Source of the DNA: Pseudomonadota bacterium
Lineage (GTDB): Bacteria; Pseudomonadota; Gammaproteobacteria; Acidiferrobacterales; Acidiferrobacteraceae
Direction of reading: 5' to 3'
Assembly: GCA_021795255.1 (NCBI GenBank)
Contig: JAJYPQ010000097.1
Span: 1 to 10,934, forward strand
DNA length: 10,934 nt
In this document: piece by piece, positions 1 to 7,152 of the stretch
Position numbering within the stretch: the first letter of the stretch is position 1
How the letters are laid out: each line of letters opens with the position of its first letter
Made by a program: the position numbers and the translations under genes
The notes under the pieces: model-generated
Database searches by the model: none
What the model was told of the DNA's origin: nothing
Seen by the model: the letters and a program-made list of their open reading frames with translations, nothing else

Positions 1-1175
1 GCGTCCTGCTGGAGGTTTAGCCCGATATTATAAGCCGCGAGCGCCATCCAGGTTCGATCGGGCTCGGGAATTGCTGCCGGGAGGGTATCGAGCAGGCTGC
101 GTATATAGCGAGCCCCCCCGTCTATGCTTTGCCGAGGGTTTAGGCGGTCCGTGACCCCGAGAGACAAGCAGGTATCGTTGGTCAGCATCATGAGGCCCTG
201 GACCCCCGTCGGGGATTCGGCATCGGGCTCCCACATGGATTCCTGGTAGGCAATCGCGGCGAGCAGCCGCCAGGGGATACGATAGCGTATACCAGCGGCC
301 CGAAAGAGGGGTGCATAGGTCGGCAAGGTGTTGCGTACCTTTTGGAGATAGGTGCTGATGTGGACATAATTGAAGCGAGTGACACCGTAGTAGCGGGTAA
401 TGAGGTCAGCTAACTGCCCGGATTTACGAAGCTCCTCAAAAAAGCTAAAAGCGGATCGATAGAGCTTATTGTCACGGTTCTTAGGAAAGGCCCAGGCCAG
501 TTCTTCAGGAGGACCGATATTAAAGGCCACATGGAGCGCCGGGTAGTAGCGCCGGTTAACGGCCACGACATTGGAATCGGCAATCGTGAATCGGAGCAAA
601 CCTTGCCACACCAGAAACAGAAGTTCATCTGTTTGCATATGGGCGGCAGCGGTCCAGCTGAGTCCAGGCAGGGCTCGCCTCAAGGAAGCCAATCGAGACT
701 CGGCGCTGGAGCCCGCGACCACCTCGATCTGGCGCCCTACGAGGTTCTTCAGGGTCTGCGGCGCGCGCGTGCCTGAACGGTACACGAGCTGCTCGTGAAC
801 GACATCGTACGGGGGGCCAAATCGGGCCTCTGCTTGGCGGGCCTTGGTGATGGTGAGACCAGCCACAAGGTCTCCGTCTCCGGCCGCGAGGGCCTTCATG
901 AGGCCGCGGTCGTGGGGTATGACGCGAATTTTGAGGCGTAGACCGAGATAGTCAGCAAAATCTCGGGCCATGTCGTATTCAATGCCGGCCGGCCCCTGGG
1001 CCCCCTGATAATAGGTCGTGGGTCCGTTACGGGTCAGGACGACCAGCTCATCGTGTTTTTGCTGCGGGAGACGGACAAGTTTGGGGTGGCTGTGGCGCGA
1101 CGAGCAGGCGCTAAGGCAAGCTACTGCCGCCAAAAGAGCCATTGCACCTTTGAGTTTTACGGGCCTATGGTCCAT
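1..1175 (-). CDS. mltF: Membrane-bound lytic murein transglycosylase F, partial (C-terminus beyond window)
   Basis: The minus strand is open from the ATG at 1175 to the window edge (391 codons). Residues 1-24 form a lipoprotein signal with a basic start, a hydrophobic core and the lipobox LSAC (Cys24). Residues about 43-265 resemble a periplasmic solute-binding (SBP_bac_3) domain, with GIEYDMARDFADYLGL and a late LITRYYG. Residues about 290-391 are an SLT lysozyme-like domain. It shows AIAYQESMWEPDAESPTGVQG with the expected catalytic Glu312, then LMMLTNDT and the late ALAAYNIG motif. This two-domain order is that of MltF, which cleaves peptidoglycan glycan strands to anhydromuropeptides at the cell envelope. 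The missing part should be only the last tens of residues. No clear ribosome binding site precedes 1175. A later in-frame Met12 would still leave a usable signal peptide. The gene is divergent from the tRNA-Ser gene to its right. Confidence 0.93.
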   Translation of the reverse strand, partial: MDHRPVKLKGAMALLAAVACLSACSSRHSHPKLVRLPQQKHDELVVLTRNGPTTYYQGAQGPAGIEYDMARDFADYLGLRLKIRVIPHDRGLMKALAAGDGDLVAGLTITKARQAEARFGPPYDVVHEQLVYRSGTRAPQTLKNLVGRQIEVVAGSSAESRLASLRRALPGLSWTAAAHMQTDELLFLVWQGLLRFTIADSNVVAVNRRYYPALHVAFNIGPPEELAWAFPKNRDNKLYRSAFSFFEELRKSGQLADLITRYYGVTRFNYVHISTYLQKVRNTLPTYAPLFRAAGIRYRIPWRLLAAIAYQESMWEPDAESPTGVQGLMMLTNDTCLSLGVTDRLNPRQSIDGGARYIRSLLDTLPAAIPEPDRTWMALAAYNIGLNLQQD

Positions 1176-1285
1176 AAGAGCGGCGAGGGACGTGTCCCCA
1201 TCATTCGGTCCCTGCAATAGATGATGGCTGCGATCATACCCCCTCTATTCTTTCTTGGCGACTCCAAGTAAGCTTAATGGCTCGG

Positions 1286-1375
1286 GGAGAGGTACCGAAG
1301 CGGTCATACCGGCGCAGACTCGAAATCTGTTGGGGGCATTGCCCCACGTGGGTTCGAATCCCACCCTCTCCGCCA
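1286..1375 (+). tRNA. tRNA-Ser (anticodon CGA)
   Basis: This is a class II tRNA of 90 nt. The acceptor stem GGAGAGG pairs with CCTCTCC, followed by discriminator G and an encoded CCA. The anticodon arm is CAGA-CTCGAAA-TCTG, giving anticodon CGA, which reads UCG. The long variable arm (around GGGGGCATTGCCCC) is typical of tRNA-Ser. The T arm contains GGGTTCGAATCCC. The gene lies between divergent mltF and the kinase cluster on the plus strand. Confidence 0.96.
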
Positions 1376-1390
1376 ATCCCGGGGATTGGC
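1372..1390 (+). other. Inverted repeat at the 3' end of tRNA-Ser(CGA)
   Basis: GCCAATCCC and GGGATTGGC form perfect 9-base arms around a single G, starting inside the tRNA CCA end. In RNA, about six pairs could form around the GC-rich centre. No T tract follows, so a classical intrinsic terminator is not supported. It might help 3' processing or limit read-through into the kinase genes. Confidence 0.4.
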
Positions 1391-1491
1391 AACAGTTTGT
1401 GGGGTTGTTATCCAGGGGCGGTATTGGGTATTTAGCCTCCTGGAATGTGTTGAGCAATGGCTTCGCAATGATGGCGAAGAGGACGGGGTAC

Positions 1492-2565
1492 ATGACAGGA
1501 AGTTATCCGGACAAGGGTATTGCCGGGCGCCTCAAGGATCTGCCGAAACAGTTGCCGTGGCGGACGAGACGCGCGAAAGGACGCGCAAACCTTCTTTATT
1601 TGCGGGCCAAAGGCCCTGAGCAAAAGGGTTTCCACCACGATTTAAGCGGGGCACTCTATACCTTAGGGGGTGTGTCCTTAGGTCTCCTGGGTGGTTACAT
1701 AGCCTACCACTATCTCGGTAGCCACTATCGGCTATCCGGCGAACTGTTTTCCTTACACCACGCCGTCTTACTCTTGTTAGCGGCACCAGCGCTGTTAGGT
1801 GGCGCCGTGGGCGCAGTCACGGCGTGGTGGCGGGCCCGCATCAAGCTTGCTCAGGCCTTGGTCACTTCCGAAGGGTTTCGTCAGCGGCTTATGAGCGTGG
1901 AGCGCAATCAAGCGCTTTGGATCAGTCTTTCCGCGGTTTTACACGACGTTCGTAACCCCCTTCATAACATCCATCTTCTGGTCGAACGTCTGGAATCCCC
2001 TGACGTTAATGTTGATCAGGTCCGTCAGCAGATAGTGGAACAGCTTGACCGCATTAACGTTCGGGTGCGACGAGTTGTAGCGCAGATCTCAGAGTTTTCA
2101 GGCGAAATTTGTCGCTCTCCGATCAGTTTGGCTTCGGTTCTCGGCGAAGTGTCAGAAATGGTGAGGCCTTTGGCGCGGCAGTCGCATGTGAGCCTCGTTG
2201 TCGATCAAGCGGACGACACGACGGTTGTGGCCGATGCCAAATTCTTAGTTCAGGCAATTGATCACTTGATCCTCAATTCATTGCATATTTTGACGGAACA
2301 GCCCGCTCTTGGGGGTCGTAGCCTTTGGGTTCAGGTCCATCGGACCGACGCCCACATTGAGATGTGGGTAGAAGATAGTGGCCCCGGTCTCCCGAATGAG
2401 GTCCGCGAACGACTTTTCGAGCCACTGACGACAAGTCGCACAAGCGGAATGGGTCTTGGACTTGCTATCGCGCATGCCCTCGCGAGCGCCGCGGGGGCCC
2501 AGCTTACGCTTGGGCACACGGGCCCTACCGGGACTCGTTTCGTGCTTCGGTTTCAGTCAGCCTAA
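1492..2565 (+). CDS. Membrane histidine kinase lacking a sensor domain
   Basis: The product is 357 aa from ATG 1492. This start was chosen because AAGAGGA lies about 8 bases upstream. The frame stays open leftward through the tRNA, so ATG 1468 or 1471 is also possible. Two transmembrane helices are predicted at about 54-75 and 89-112, with only a short loop between them and no periplasmic or PAS domain. A coiled linker leads to an H-box with HDVRNPL (His151 is the likely phosphorylation site). The HATPase_c domain follows, with the N-box residue Asn262 in ILNS, the G1 motif EDSGPGLP (about 294-301) and the G2 motif GMGLGLA (about 319-325). It should autophosphorylate at the inner membrane and pass phosphate to a receiver, plausibly in the adjacent hybrid kinase or the response regulator at 5705-6373. 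A weak possible promoter is TTGTTA (1405-1410), 18 bases, TATTTA (1429-1434). The nature of its signal is unknown. Histidines cluster near the membrane helices. Confidence 0.85.
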   Translation: MTGSYPDKGIAGRLKDLPKQLPWRTRRAKGRANLLYLRAKGPEQKGFHHDLSGALYTLGGVSLGLLGGYIAYHYLGSHYRLSGELFSLHHAVLLLLAAPALLGGAVGAVTAWWRARIKLAQALVTSEGFRQRLMSVERNQALWISLSAVLHDVRNPLHNIHLLVERLESPDVNVDQVRQQIVEQLDRINVRVRRVVAQISEFSGEICRSPISLASVLGEVSEMVRPLARQSHVSLVVDQADDTTVVADAKFLVQAIDHLILNSLHILTEQPALGGRSLWVQVHRTDAHIEMWVEDSGPGLPNEVRERLFEPLTTSRTSGMGLGLAIAHALASAAGAQLTLGHTGPTGTRFVLRFQSA

Positions 2566-2613
2566 AGATCCCCACAACCCATTTCTAAAGACCAATGAAG
2601 GCCACTGTGTTGC

Positions 2614-4509
2614 ATGACAACTATTAAACGGACTCTGTCTTTGCTCTGTGTGGACGTCGATGTCGCTTCGGTCTCAAAGGTTTGCCAGACCGAAGGGCTC
2701 ACGATCGAGATCCAAGATGCGAGCTGGTCGTCCACCTTGGGCGCTCGGTTGCAGGACGCCACCCTGGATGCCATCGTTATCAGTGCGGCGGCTTTTGCGC
2801 AGCTGAGTGCAGGCCCGGTTGTGATGGGTTTACGTCCGGTTTTGGTGCTGTGCGAGGAACTGCTCCCCGATAAGGCGGCTCAGGCGATCCGCTGGGGCGC
2901 CCTTGATTACCTTGAGTGTAAGAACGAGCAACGCCTAGCCGCGCGATTGCATGGCTTGGTATTGGCCCATACCGATAAGGACCTCTTGACCGAGGCGCTT
3001 TCCTATATGGAGGAGTCTCTTCTCATAGCCCGTGCACGCTCAGGCGAAAGCTACGAGACTCTCTATCGGAATCCGGCATGCGCCCGGCGCATGGAACAAA
3101 ATGGGACAGGTGGCAGAGACCGCCTACTGTGCTTGACGCCCGGACCCCGGACGGATATGCGCAGGATGGACGAGATCCGACATGAGATGAAGGCCGGTCA
3201 TCCGGTGCGTGCAGAACTTATCGATTATCGACCCGACGGCGAAATGATTTGGACGGATTTTTCGGCGACCCCTCTGTCGAACCCCGATTATTGGATCGCC
3301 GTGTCCCGGGACGTGACGCGCCGCCATGAATCAGAAGACAATGCCCAGCGTTTACGGGAGTTACTGATAAAGTCCCAGAAGCATGAGAATACAGCGGTTT
3401 TGGCCGCTGGGATCGCGCACGATTTCAATAACATTTTGACGGGCATCGTGGGTAGCGCGGAGCTTGCACGCATGGCTTTGCCGCCGGGACACGCCGTGCT
3501 GGCGGATATCGAAACCATCATTCAAGCGTCCCAACGGGCAGCCGAGCTCAACCGTGAGCTTCTCGATTTCGCGGGGCCGGGGAAGGGTGCGCTGGAGGTT
3601 GTGTATCTCAATAGCATGGTAACGACCATGTTGGTTATCCTGCGCTCGCAGATGCACAAATCCATTGTGGTGCGTAAGGCGCTGAGGCCCGATGTGCCAC
3701 CGATCGAGGCGGATCCGGCAGAGATACAACAGGTTATGCTGAATCTCTGCTTAAACGCGAGCGAAGCCATGGCGGATTCCGGCGGAACCTTGTCGATCAC
3801 GACCGATTGTATGGACATAGAGGATGGGGATCGGCGGAAGTTTGCCTATGGCTGGCCCCAGATCGGGCCGCATGCGGTGTTTGAGGTGACCGATACCGGT
3901 CGAGGTATGGATGCAGCCCTTAAGGAGCGTGTCTTTGAGCCCTTTTTTACCACTAAGGAAGGCGCCCGCGGCGTCGGTTTGAGCGTAGTCTTAAGCCTCA
4001 TTAAGGCCTACCGAGGGGGCATAGATATCGAGACGGAACCAGGCAGGGGCACGACAGTTCGCGTGTTTCTTCCGGCCGCGCCAGAGCGCGAACGGCGCAG
4101 TCCGCCGGAGGTCCGTATCACGACTCCGGCTTCCCACCAGACCATTTTGTTTGTGGATGACGAGGAAATGCTGCGCTCGCTCGCCCAGCGCGCCCTGGAA
4201 CCGCTTGGTTACCACGTATTGCTGGCGCCGGATGGTCTCGAGGCGGTGCGCATGTTCCGGGAAAACATGGGGGGTATCGATCTTGTGATTCTTGATCTGT
4301 CCATGCCGAGAAAGGGCGGGGAGGATGCATTCAAGGAGATGCACGCCTTGGACGCCCGCATCCCGGTTTTGTTGTGTTGTGGGTATGACGAGGGAAGCGC
4401 GCAGAAAAAGACGAACGGATCACGGTTTGCAGGTTACCTCTCCAAACCGTTTGGCGTGGGTACCTTGATCGATAAGGTGCGAAGTACTCTTGATAAAACA
4501 AGCGCCTAA
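2614..4509 (+). CDS. Hybrid histidine kinase (pseudo-receiver, PAS, HisKA, HATPase, receiver)
   Basis: The product is 631 aa and starts 48 bases after the upstream kinase, probably in the same operon. A weak GAAGG lies about 12 bases before the ATG. Residues 1-115 have the pattern of a receiver fold, but the phospho-acceptor Asp position reads Ser (DAIVIS, 52-57), so this is a likely pseudo-receiver. Residues about 123-240 resemble a PAS domain (LSYMEESLLIARA to YWIAVSRDVTRR). The H-box is AAGIAHDFNNIL (His269). The N-box is LNLCLNASEAM (Asn377, Asn381), G1 is TDTGRGMD (from 426), the F-box is FEPFFTTK, and G2 is GVGLS (453-457). Residues about 509-625 are a true receiver with acidic pair Asp515-Asp516, phospho-acceptor Asp561 (LDLSMP) and Lys611 (SKPF). 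The conserved Thr/Ser before GYD is Cys589. No transmembrane helix is seen, so it is probably cytosolic. It would sense through PAS and relay phosphate from His269 to Asp561 and onward. Confidence 0.92.
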   Translation: MTTIKRTLSLLCVDVDVASVSKVCQTEGLTIEIQDASWSSTLGARLQDATLDAIVISAAAFAQLSAGPVVMGLRPVLVLCEELLPDKAAQAIRWGALDYLECKNEQRLAARLHGLVLAHTDKDLLTEALSYMEESLLIARARSGESYETLYRNPACARRMEQNGTGGRDRLLCLTPGPRTDMRRMDEIRHEMKAGHPVRAELIDYRPDGEMIWTDFSATPLSNPDYWIAVSRDVTRRHESEDNAQRLRELLIKSQKHENTAVLAAGIAHDFNNILTGIVGSAELARMALPPGHAVLADIETIIQASQRAAELNRELLDFAGPGKGALEVVYLNSMVTTMLVILRSQMHKSIVVRKALRPDVPPIEADPAEIQQVMLNLCLNASEAMADSGGTLSITTDCMDIEDGDRRKFAYGWPQIGPHAVFEVTDTGRGMDAALKERVFEPFFTTKEGARGVGLSVVLSLIKAYRGGIDIETEPGRGTTVRVFLPAAPERERRSPPEVRITTPASHQTILFVDDEEMLRSLAQRALEPLGYHVLLAPDGLEAVRMFRENMGGIDLVILDLSMPRKGGEDAFKEMHALDARIPVLLCCGYDEGSAQKKTNGSRFAGYLSKPFGVGTLIDKVRSTLDKTSA

Positions 4510-4617
4510 AACGGTTCGAGCTGGTTAGAAATAACTCTGTCCGTCCGACCTATGTCTGATAATGGCACCGTTGCACCTTTGTACAATGGCCCCTGCGATT
4601 AAACGGATTAAAGCAAG

Positions 4618-5643
4618 ATGGGGCCGGATGAGAGCCGTGGAAGGATCGGGGGAACAGGGTTCGATTGGCTCATGCAGATCGCCTATCTTGCTGGAAAGTC
4701 CCTAGATCTGGATGAGGCCCTTCCGGCGGCGCTTGTGGCTATGGCTGAACTCATCCCCTCGGAGCATGTCGTGGTGTTGCAGCTTGAGAATGACATCATG
4801 GATGTGCGAGCGCGCTGGTCGCGCCCCGGAGCGCTCGTGACCGCTGAGACCTGTGCGTTCAAGAGATCGCTGGAGCCGAGCTTGTGCGATCTTGACGTCA
4901 TCCACGCCCAATCCGCCGAAGAAATTCCTCAACTCCCCTACCTGAAGAAGAGTGGCGCCCAGCCGGACAGAGGTGTAGTGGCGCTAACGATCCCGCTCGC
5001 GGTGGATTACGTTTGCGTCGGACGGCTAGATTTTGTTCGGGACGGCGCTGGCGAGGACTTTTCCCCCTGGGAGCGACATTTCGCCCAAGCCTGTGGCCGG
5101 ATTTTGGCCTTGACCCTCAGGAACGGGGCTGAGTACGCGCGCGTGGCCTGGCTTGCCGAGCACGACCCCTTGACAGGAATTGGTAATCGGCGGAATTTTG
5201 ATATGGCCCTCAACAGGGAGCTTGCTCGCGCCGAGCGCTATCGTCGCGATGTGTCTTTATTGTTGATCGATCTGGATGATTTTAAAGAGGCAAATACCCA
5301 TCTCGGACTTTCTGGGGGTGATGAGATATTGCGCCGCACGGCCAAGGTGTTGGCGGAACGCGCCCGCAAGGGTGTGGATATCTCTTGCCGTATCGGAGGC
5401 GATGAGTTTGCCATGATTCTCCCGGAAATTAGCGAGCGTCTCGCGGATGACCTTGCCATACGATTGGTAAAGGATGTGGCCCAGGCGACTATGTCTCTTT
5501 GGCCCATGCGTTTTTCTTATAGCATATCGACCTACCCTACGACATCGGCTGAGCTTTTGCGGCGGGCAGCGGATGCGAAACTTTTGGCAGCAAAGAGCAA
5601 TAAAGGGCGTATTGCGGTACCGGTACGTGGTGCAGTGCAATAG
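4618..5643 (+). CDS. Diguanylate cyclase with N-terminal GAF-like domain
   Basis: The product is 341 aa. Residues about 15-170 are predicted to be a GAF-like sensory domain without membrane segments. The GGDEF domain runs from about 178 to 335. It starts at EHDPLTGIGNRRNF, has LLLIDLDDFKEAN (metal-binding Asp and guanine-contact Asn), and an intact GGDEF signature at 260-264 (CRIGGDEFAMILPE). It therefore should make c-di-GMP from two GTP. Several positions differ from the family norm. The inhibitory-site RxxD is KGVD (251-254), the usual GHxxGD reads GLSGGD (230-235), and the usual SIG motif is SIS (302-304). Feedback inhibition may therefore be lost or weakened. The gene lies 108 bases after the hybrid kinase and 61 before the response regulator. 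The ribosome binding site before ATG 4618 is weak (AAGCAAG), but no better start exists nearby. Confidence 0.92.
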   Translation: MGPDESRGRIGGTGFDWLMQIAYLAGKSLDLDEALPAALVAMAELIPSEHVVVLQLENDIMDVRARWSRPGALVTAETCAFKRSLEPSLCDLDVIHAQSAEEIPQLPYLKKSGAQPDRGVVALTIPLAVDYVCVGRLDFVRDGAGEDFSPWERHFAQACGRILALTLRNGAEYARVAWLAEHDPLTGIGNRRNFDMALNRELARAERYRRDVSLLLIDLDDFKEANTHLGLSGGDEILRRTAKVLAERARKGVDISCRIGGDEFAMILPEISERLADDLAIRLVKDVAQATMSLWPMRFSYSISTYPTTSAELLRRAADAKLLAAKSNKGRIAVPVRGAVQ

Positions 5644-5704
5644 GTGGAAGTAGCGCATTGTGGAGCAGACAAGTAGTCAGCGTGGTAAAAAGAAAGGGGA
5701 TGTG

Positions 5705-6373
5705 ATGACGGCACGATTAGCGAAGGTGGGTGTGTCCGCAGGGATGCAGGAGTCCCGGCGGCGGGAGACGGGCGCCATGCGGCGAACCCGGCAAATTCTT
5801 TTGATCGAGGATGAAAGCGTAGCTGGCCAAGCCCTTTCTCAGTCCTTGCAGGCCTTAGGCATGGCTTGCCGATGGGTATCGACCTTTGAAGAGGCGTTGG
5901 CGGCCTGGAAAGACGCCTCGTACGATGCGGTCATAACCGATATCATGCTTGACACAGGGAAGCCTGACGGACTTGAGCTGTTACGCAAGATCGAACAGGC
6001 AGGCATGCCAATGCCGGTGGTGGTGATCAGCGCCTTTGCCGACCAGACTCGAGTTAAGGAGGCCCTCAATCATGGCGCGGCCTACCTTTTAGAAAAACCG
6101 TTTTCCAGTAGCGACCTGAAGCGGGTTCTGGAGCGCCTCTGGCAGGAGCCCAAGGGGCTTATCGGTGCCCGTGAGCGGGCTTTAAATCAAGCGACTCTGA
6201 CGAACAAAGAGTGTGAGGTGGCGCGACTGCTTCTGAAAGGCCTATCAACCCAGGAAATGGCTAGATTAACAGGCAATTCCGAGAAGACCTTAAAGCAACA
6301 TATTAGTACCATCTACGAAAAGTGTGGCGTCTCAAGCCGAACCGAGTTTTTCCATTACATTTTTCCTACCTGA
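5705..6373 (+). CDS. Response regulator, receiver plus LuxR-type DNA-binding domain
   Basis: The product is 222 aa from ATG 5705, chosen for the strong AAAGGGGA just upstream. The frame is open back to a GTG at 5660. Residues about 28-145 are a receiver domain with acidic pair Glu35-Asp36 in LLIEDE, phospho-acceptor Asp79 in AVITDIMLD, Ser109 in VVISAF, and Lys131 in LEKPF. Residues about 165-220 are a helix-turn-helix of the LuxR/FixJ type, with LTNKECEVARLLLKGLSTQEMARL and EKTLKQHISTIYEKCGV. Phosphorylation would allow promoter binding. As the only DNA-binding output in the cluster, it is the natural end point for the two upstream kinases. Residues 1-25 form a basic, poorly conserved N-terminal extension (MTARLAKVG onwards). 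ATG at 5777 would remove most of it but has a poorer ribosome binding site. Confidence 0.92.
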   Translation: MTARLAKVGVSAGMQESRRRETGAMRRTRQILLIEDESVAGQALSQSLQALGMACRWVSTFEEALAAWKDASYDAVITDIMLDTGKPDGLELLRKIEQAGMPMPVVVISAFADQTRVKEALNHGAAYLLEKPFSSSDLKRVLERLWQEPKGLIGARERALNQATLTNKECEVARLLLKGLSTQEMARLTGNSEKTLKQHISTIYEKCGVSSRTEFFHYIFPT

Positions 6374-6457
6374 TATCGGTCCTGAGGTCGATGGCGGGTA
6401 TGAGTCTATCTGGTAGCCTGATCTGGATGCTCAAAGAGAGCAAAAAAGGTGAGGAAC

Positions 6458-6643
6458 ATGGGCTCATACTCGCTTCTTGGAACGATCATTGTCATTCTTG
6501 ACATAATCGCCATCATCAGCGTTTTGCTAGGGTCTGCAGGCATAAAGCATAAAGTGATATGGATCATTGTGGTCATTATCTTCCCGGTCGTGGGGATGAT
6601 CGTGTACTACCTTGTCGGCCGTAGTCCACGCGATGCAGCTTAG
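6458..6643 (+). CDS. Small two-helix membrane protein, PLDc_N-like
   Basis: The product is 61 aa. ATG 6458 was chosen over the in-frame GTG at 6449 because GTGAGGA lies just before it. Two hydrophobic helices (about 6-25 and 33-52) are separated by a short polar turn (GIKHK). The second helix reads VIWIIVVIIFPVVGMIVYYLVGR. This matches the phospholipase D-nuclease N-terminal (PLDc_N) pattern of W, FP, G and a final Y-x-x-x-GR, which often occurs as a free-standing small inner-membrane protein of unknown function. It has no phospholipase catalytic domain. It opens a run of small stress-type genes 84 bases after the response regulator. Confidence 0.82.
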   Translation: MGSYSLLGTIIVILDIIAIISVLLGSAGIKHKVIWIIVVIIFPVVGMIVYYLVGRSPRDAA

Positions 6644-6676
6644 AATCTCGGGTTAATTTTTCTTTAGGAGGTGTAC

Positions 6677-7045
6677 ATGGAAGGCAGCTCGCAGTATAGA
6701 TCGGTATCTCAGGAGGGCACGGTATCCAAACTGATGGTGTTCGTGGGTGGGGCGGTTGTGGGCTATGTGGCCGCGACCTTATTGGCCCCAAAATCGGGCC
6801 GCGAAGTGCGTTCCTCACTCAGTGACTATGCAAAGACTACGAAGGGTACGGTGTCGGGAGCCGTCCGTAATGCGGTGGGCGCCGCGCGCGAGGCCACCCG
6901 GACTGTCACGCGGCGCATGGCGGACGCTATGGACCAGAGTAAGGAAAAGGCACGCTATGCGGTAGAAGAGGCCGCCGCTAAGGCCGCTGCCGCGTCTAAG
7001 TCCACGGAAGAGATGGCCCGTGATCGAGCTCAGGGCTACCAGTAA
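6677..7045 (+). CDS. YtxH-like general stress protein
   Basis: The product is 122 aa from ATG 6677, with a strong TAGGAGGT ribosome binding site ending about 5 bases upstream. A single hydrophobic segment at about 18-36 (MVFVGGAVVGYVAATLLAP) runs into the family-typical LLAPKSGREVR. A long alanine- and charge-rich helical tail follows (about 45-122), probably a coiled coil or amphipathic helix. YtxH proteins are small membrane-anchored proteins linked to general stress in many bacteria, with no known biochemical activity. The gene lies 33 bases after the PLDc_N-like gene and is probably co-transcribed with it. Confidence 0.85.
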   Translation: MEGSSQYRSVSQEGTVSKLMVFVGGAVVGYVAATLLAPKSGREVRSSLSDYAKTTKGTVSGAVRNAVGAAREATRTVTRRMADAMDQSKEKARYAVEEAAAKAAAASKSTEEMARDRAQGYQ

Positions 7046-7050
7046 CTTAG

Positions 7051-7066
7051 TCAGACCTTGGTCTGA
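7051..7066. repeat. Perfect 7-base inverted repeat between YtxH-like and DPS-like genes
   Basis: TCAGACC and GGTCTGA flank a TT spacer, 5 bases after the YtxH-like stop codon. No T tract follows. It could be a small hairpin terminating or stabilising the upstream transcript, or a dyad operator for the DPS-like gene that starts 87 bases downstream. A regulatory role is only inferred from its position. Confidence 0.5.
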
Positions 7067-7152
7067 TCGCCTAGCGAGCGCATCCGCCCGACAATAGGTT
7101 CACCTTACGGAAGCGCTGGAGAGCGCCCCGGGGTAACCATTAAGGAGGCGGT

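Noticed and set aside
1255..1491. Upstream extension of the first kinase frame through tRNA-Ser(CGA)
   Set aside because: It would translate a tRNA gene. A start with a ribosome binding site exists at 1492 and the extension has no kinase-like sequence.
3361..3729. Minus-strand open frame inside the hybrid kinase gene
   Set aside because: It is a shadow of a clearly conserved kinase core on the plus strand and has no recognisable domain or ribosome binding site.
4563..4575. Sigma-54-like TGGCAC and TTGCA before the cyclase gene
   Set aside because: The spacing between the GG and GC elements is 7 bases instead of the required 10, and the activator class for sigma-54 is absent here.
5257..5658. 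Minus-strand open frame opposite the GGDEF domain
   Set aside because: It is antisense to a conserved catalytic domain, and its His/Arg/Tyr-rich product has no family features.
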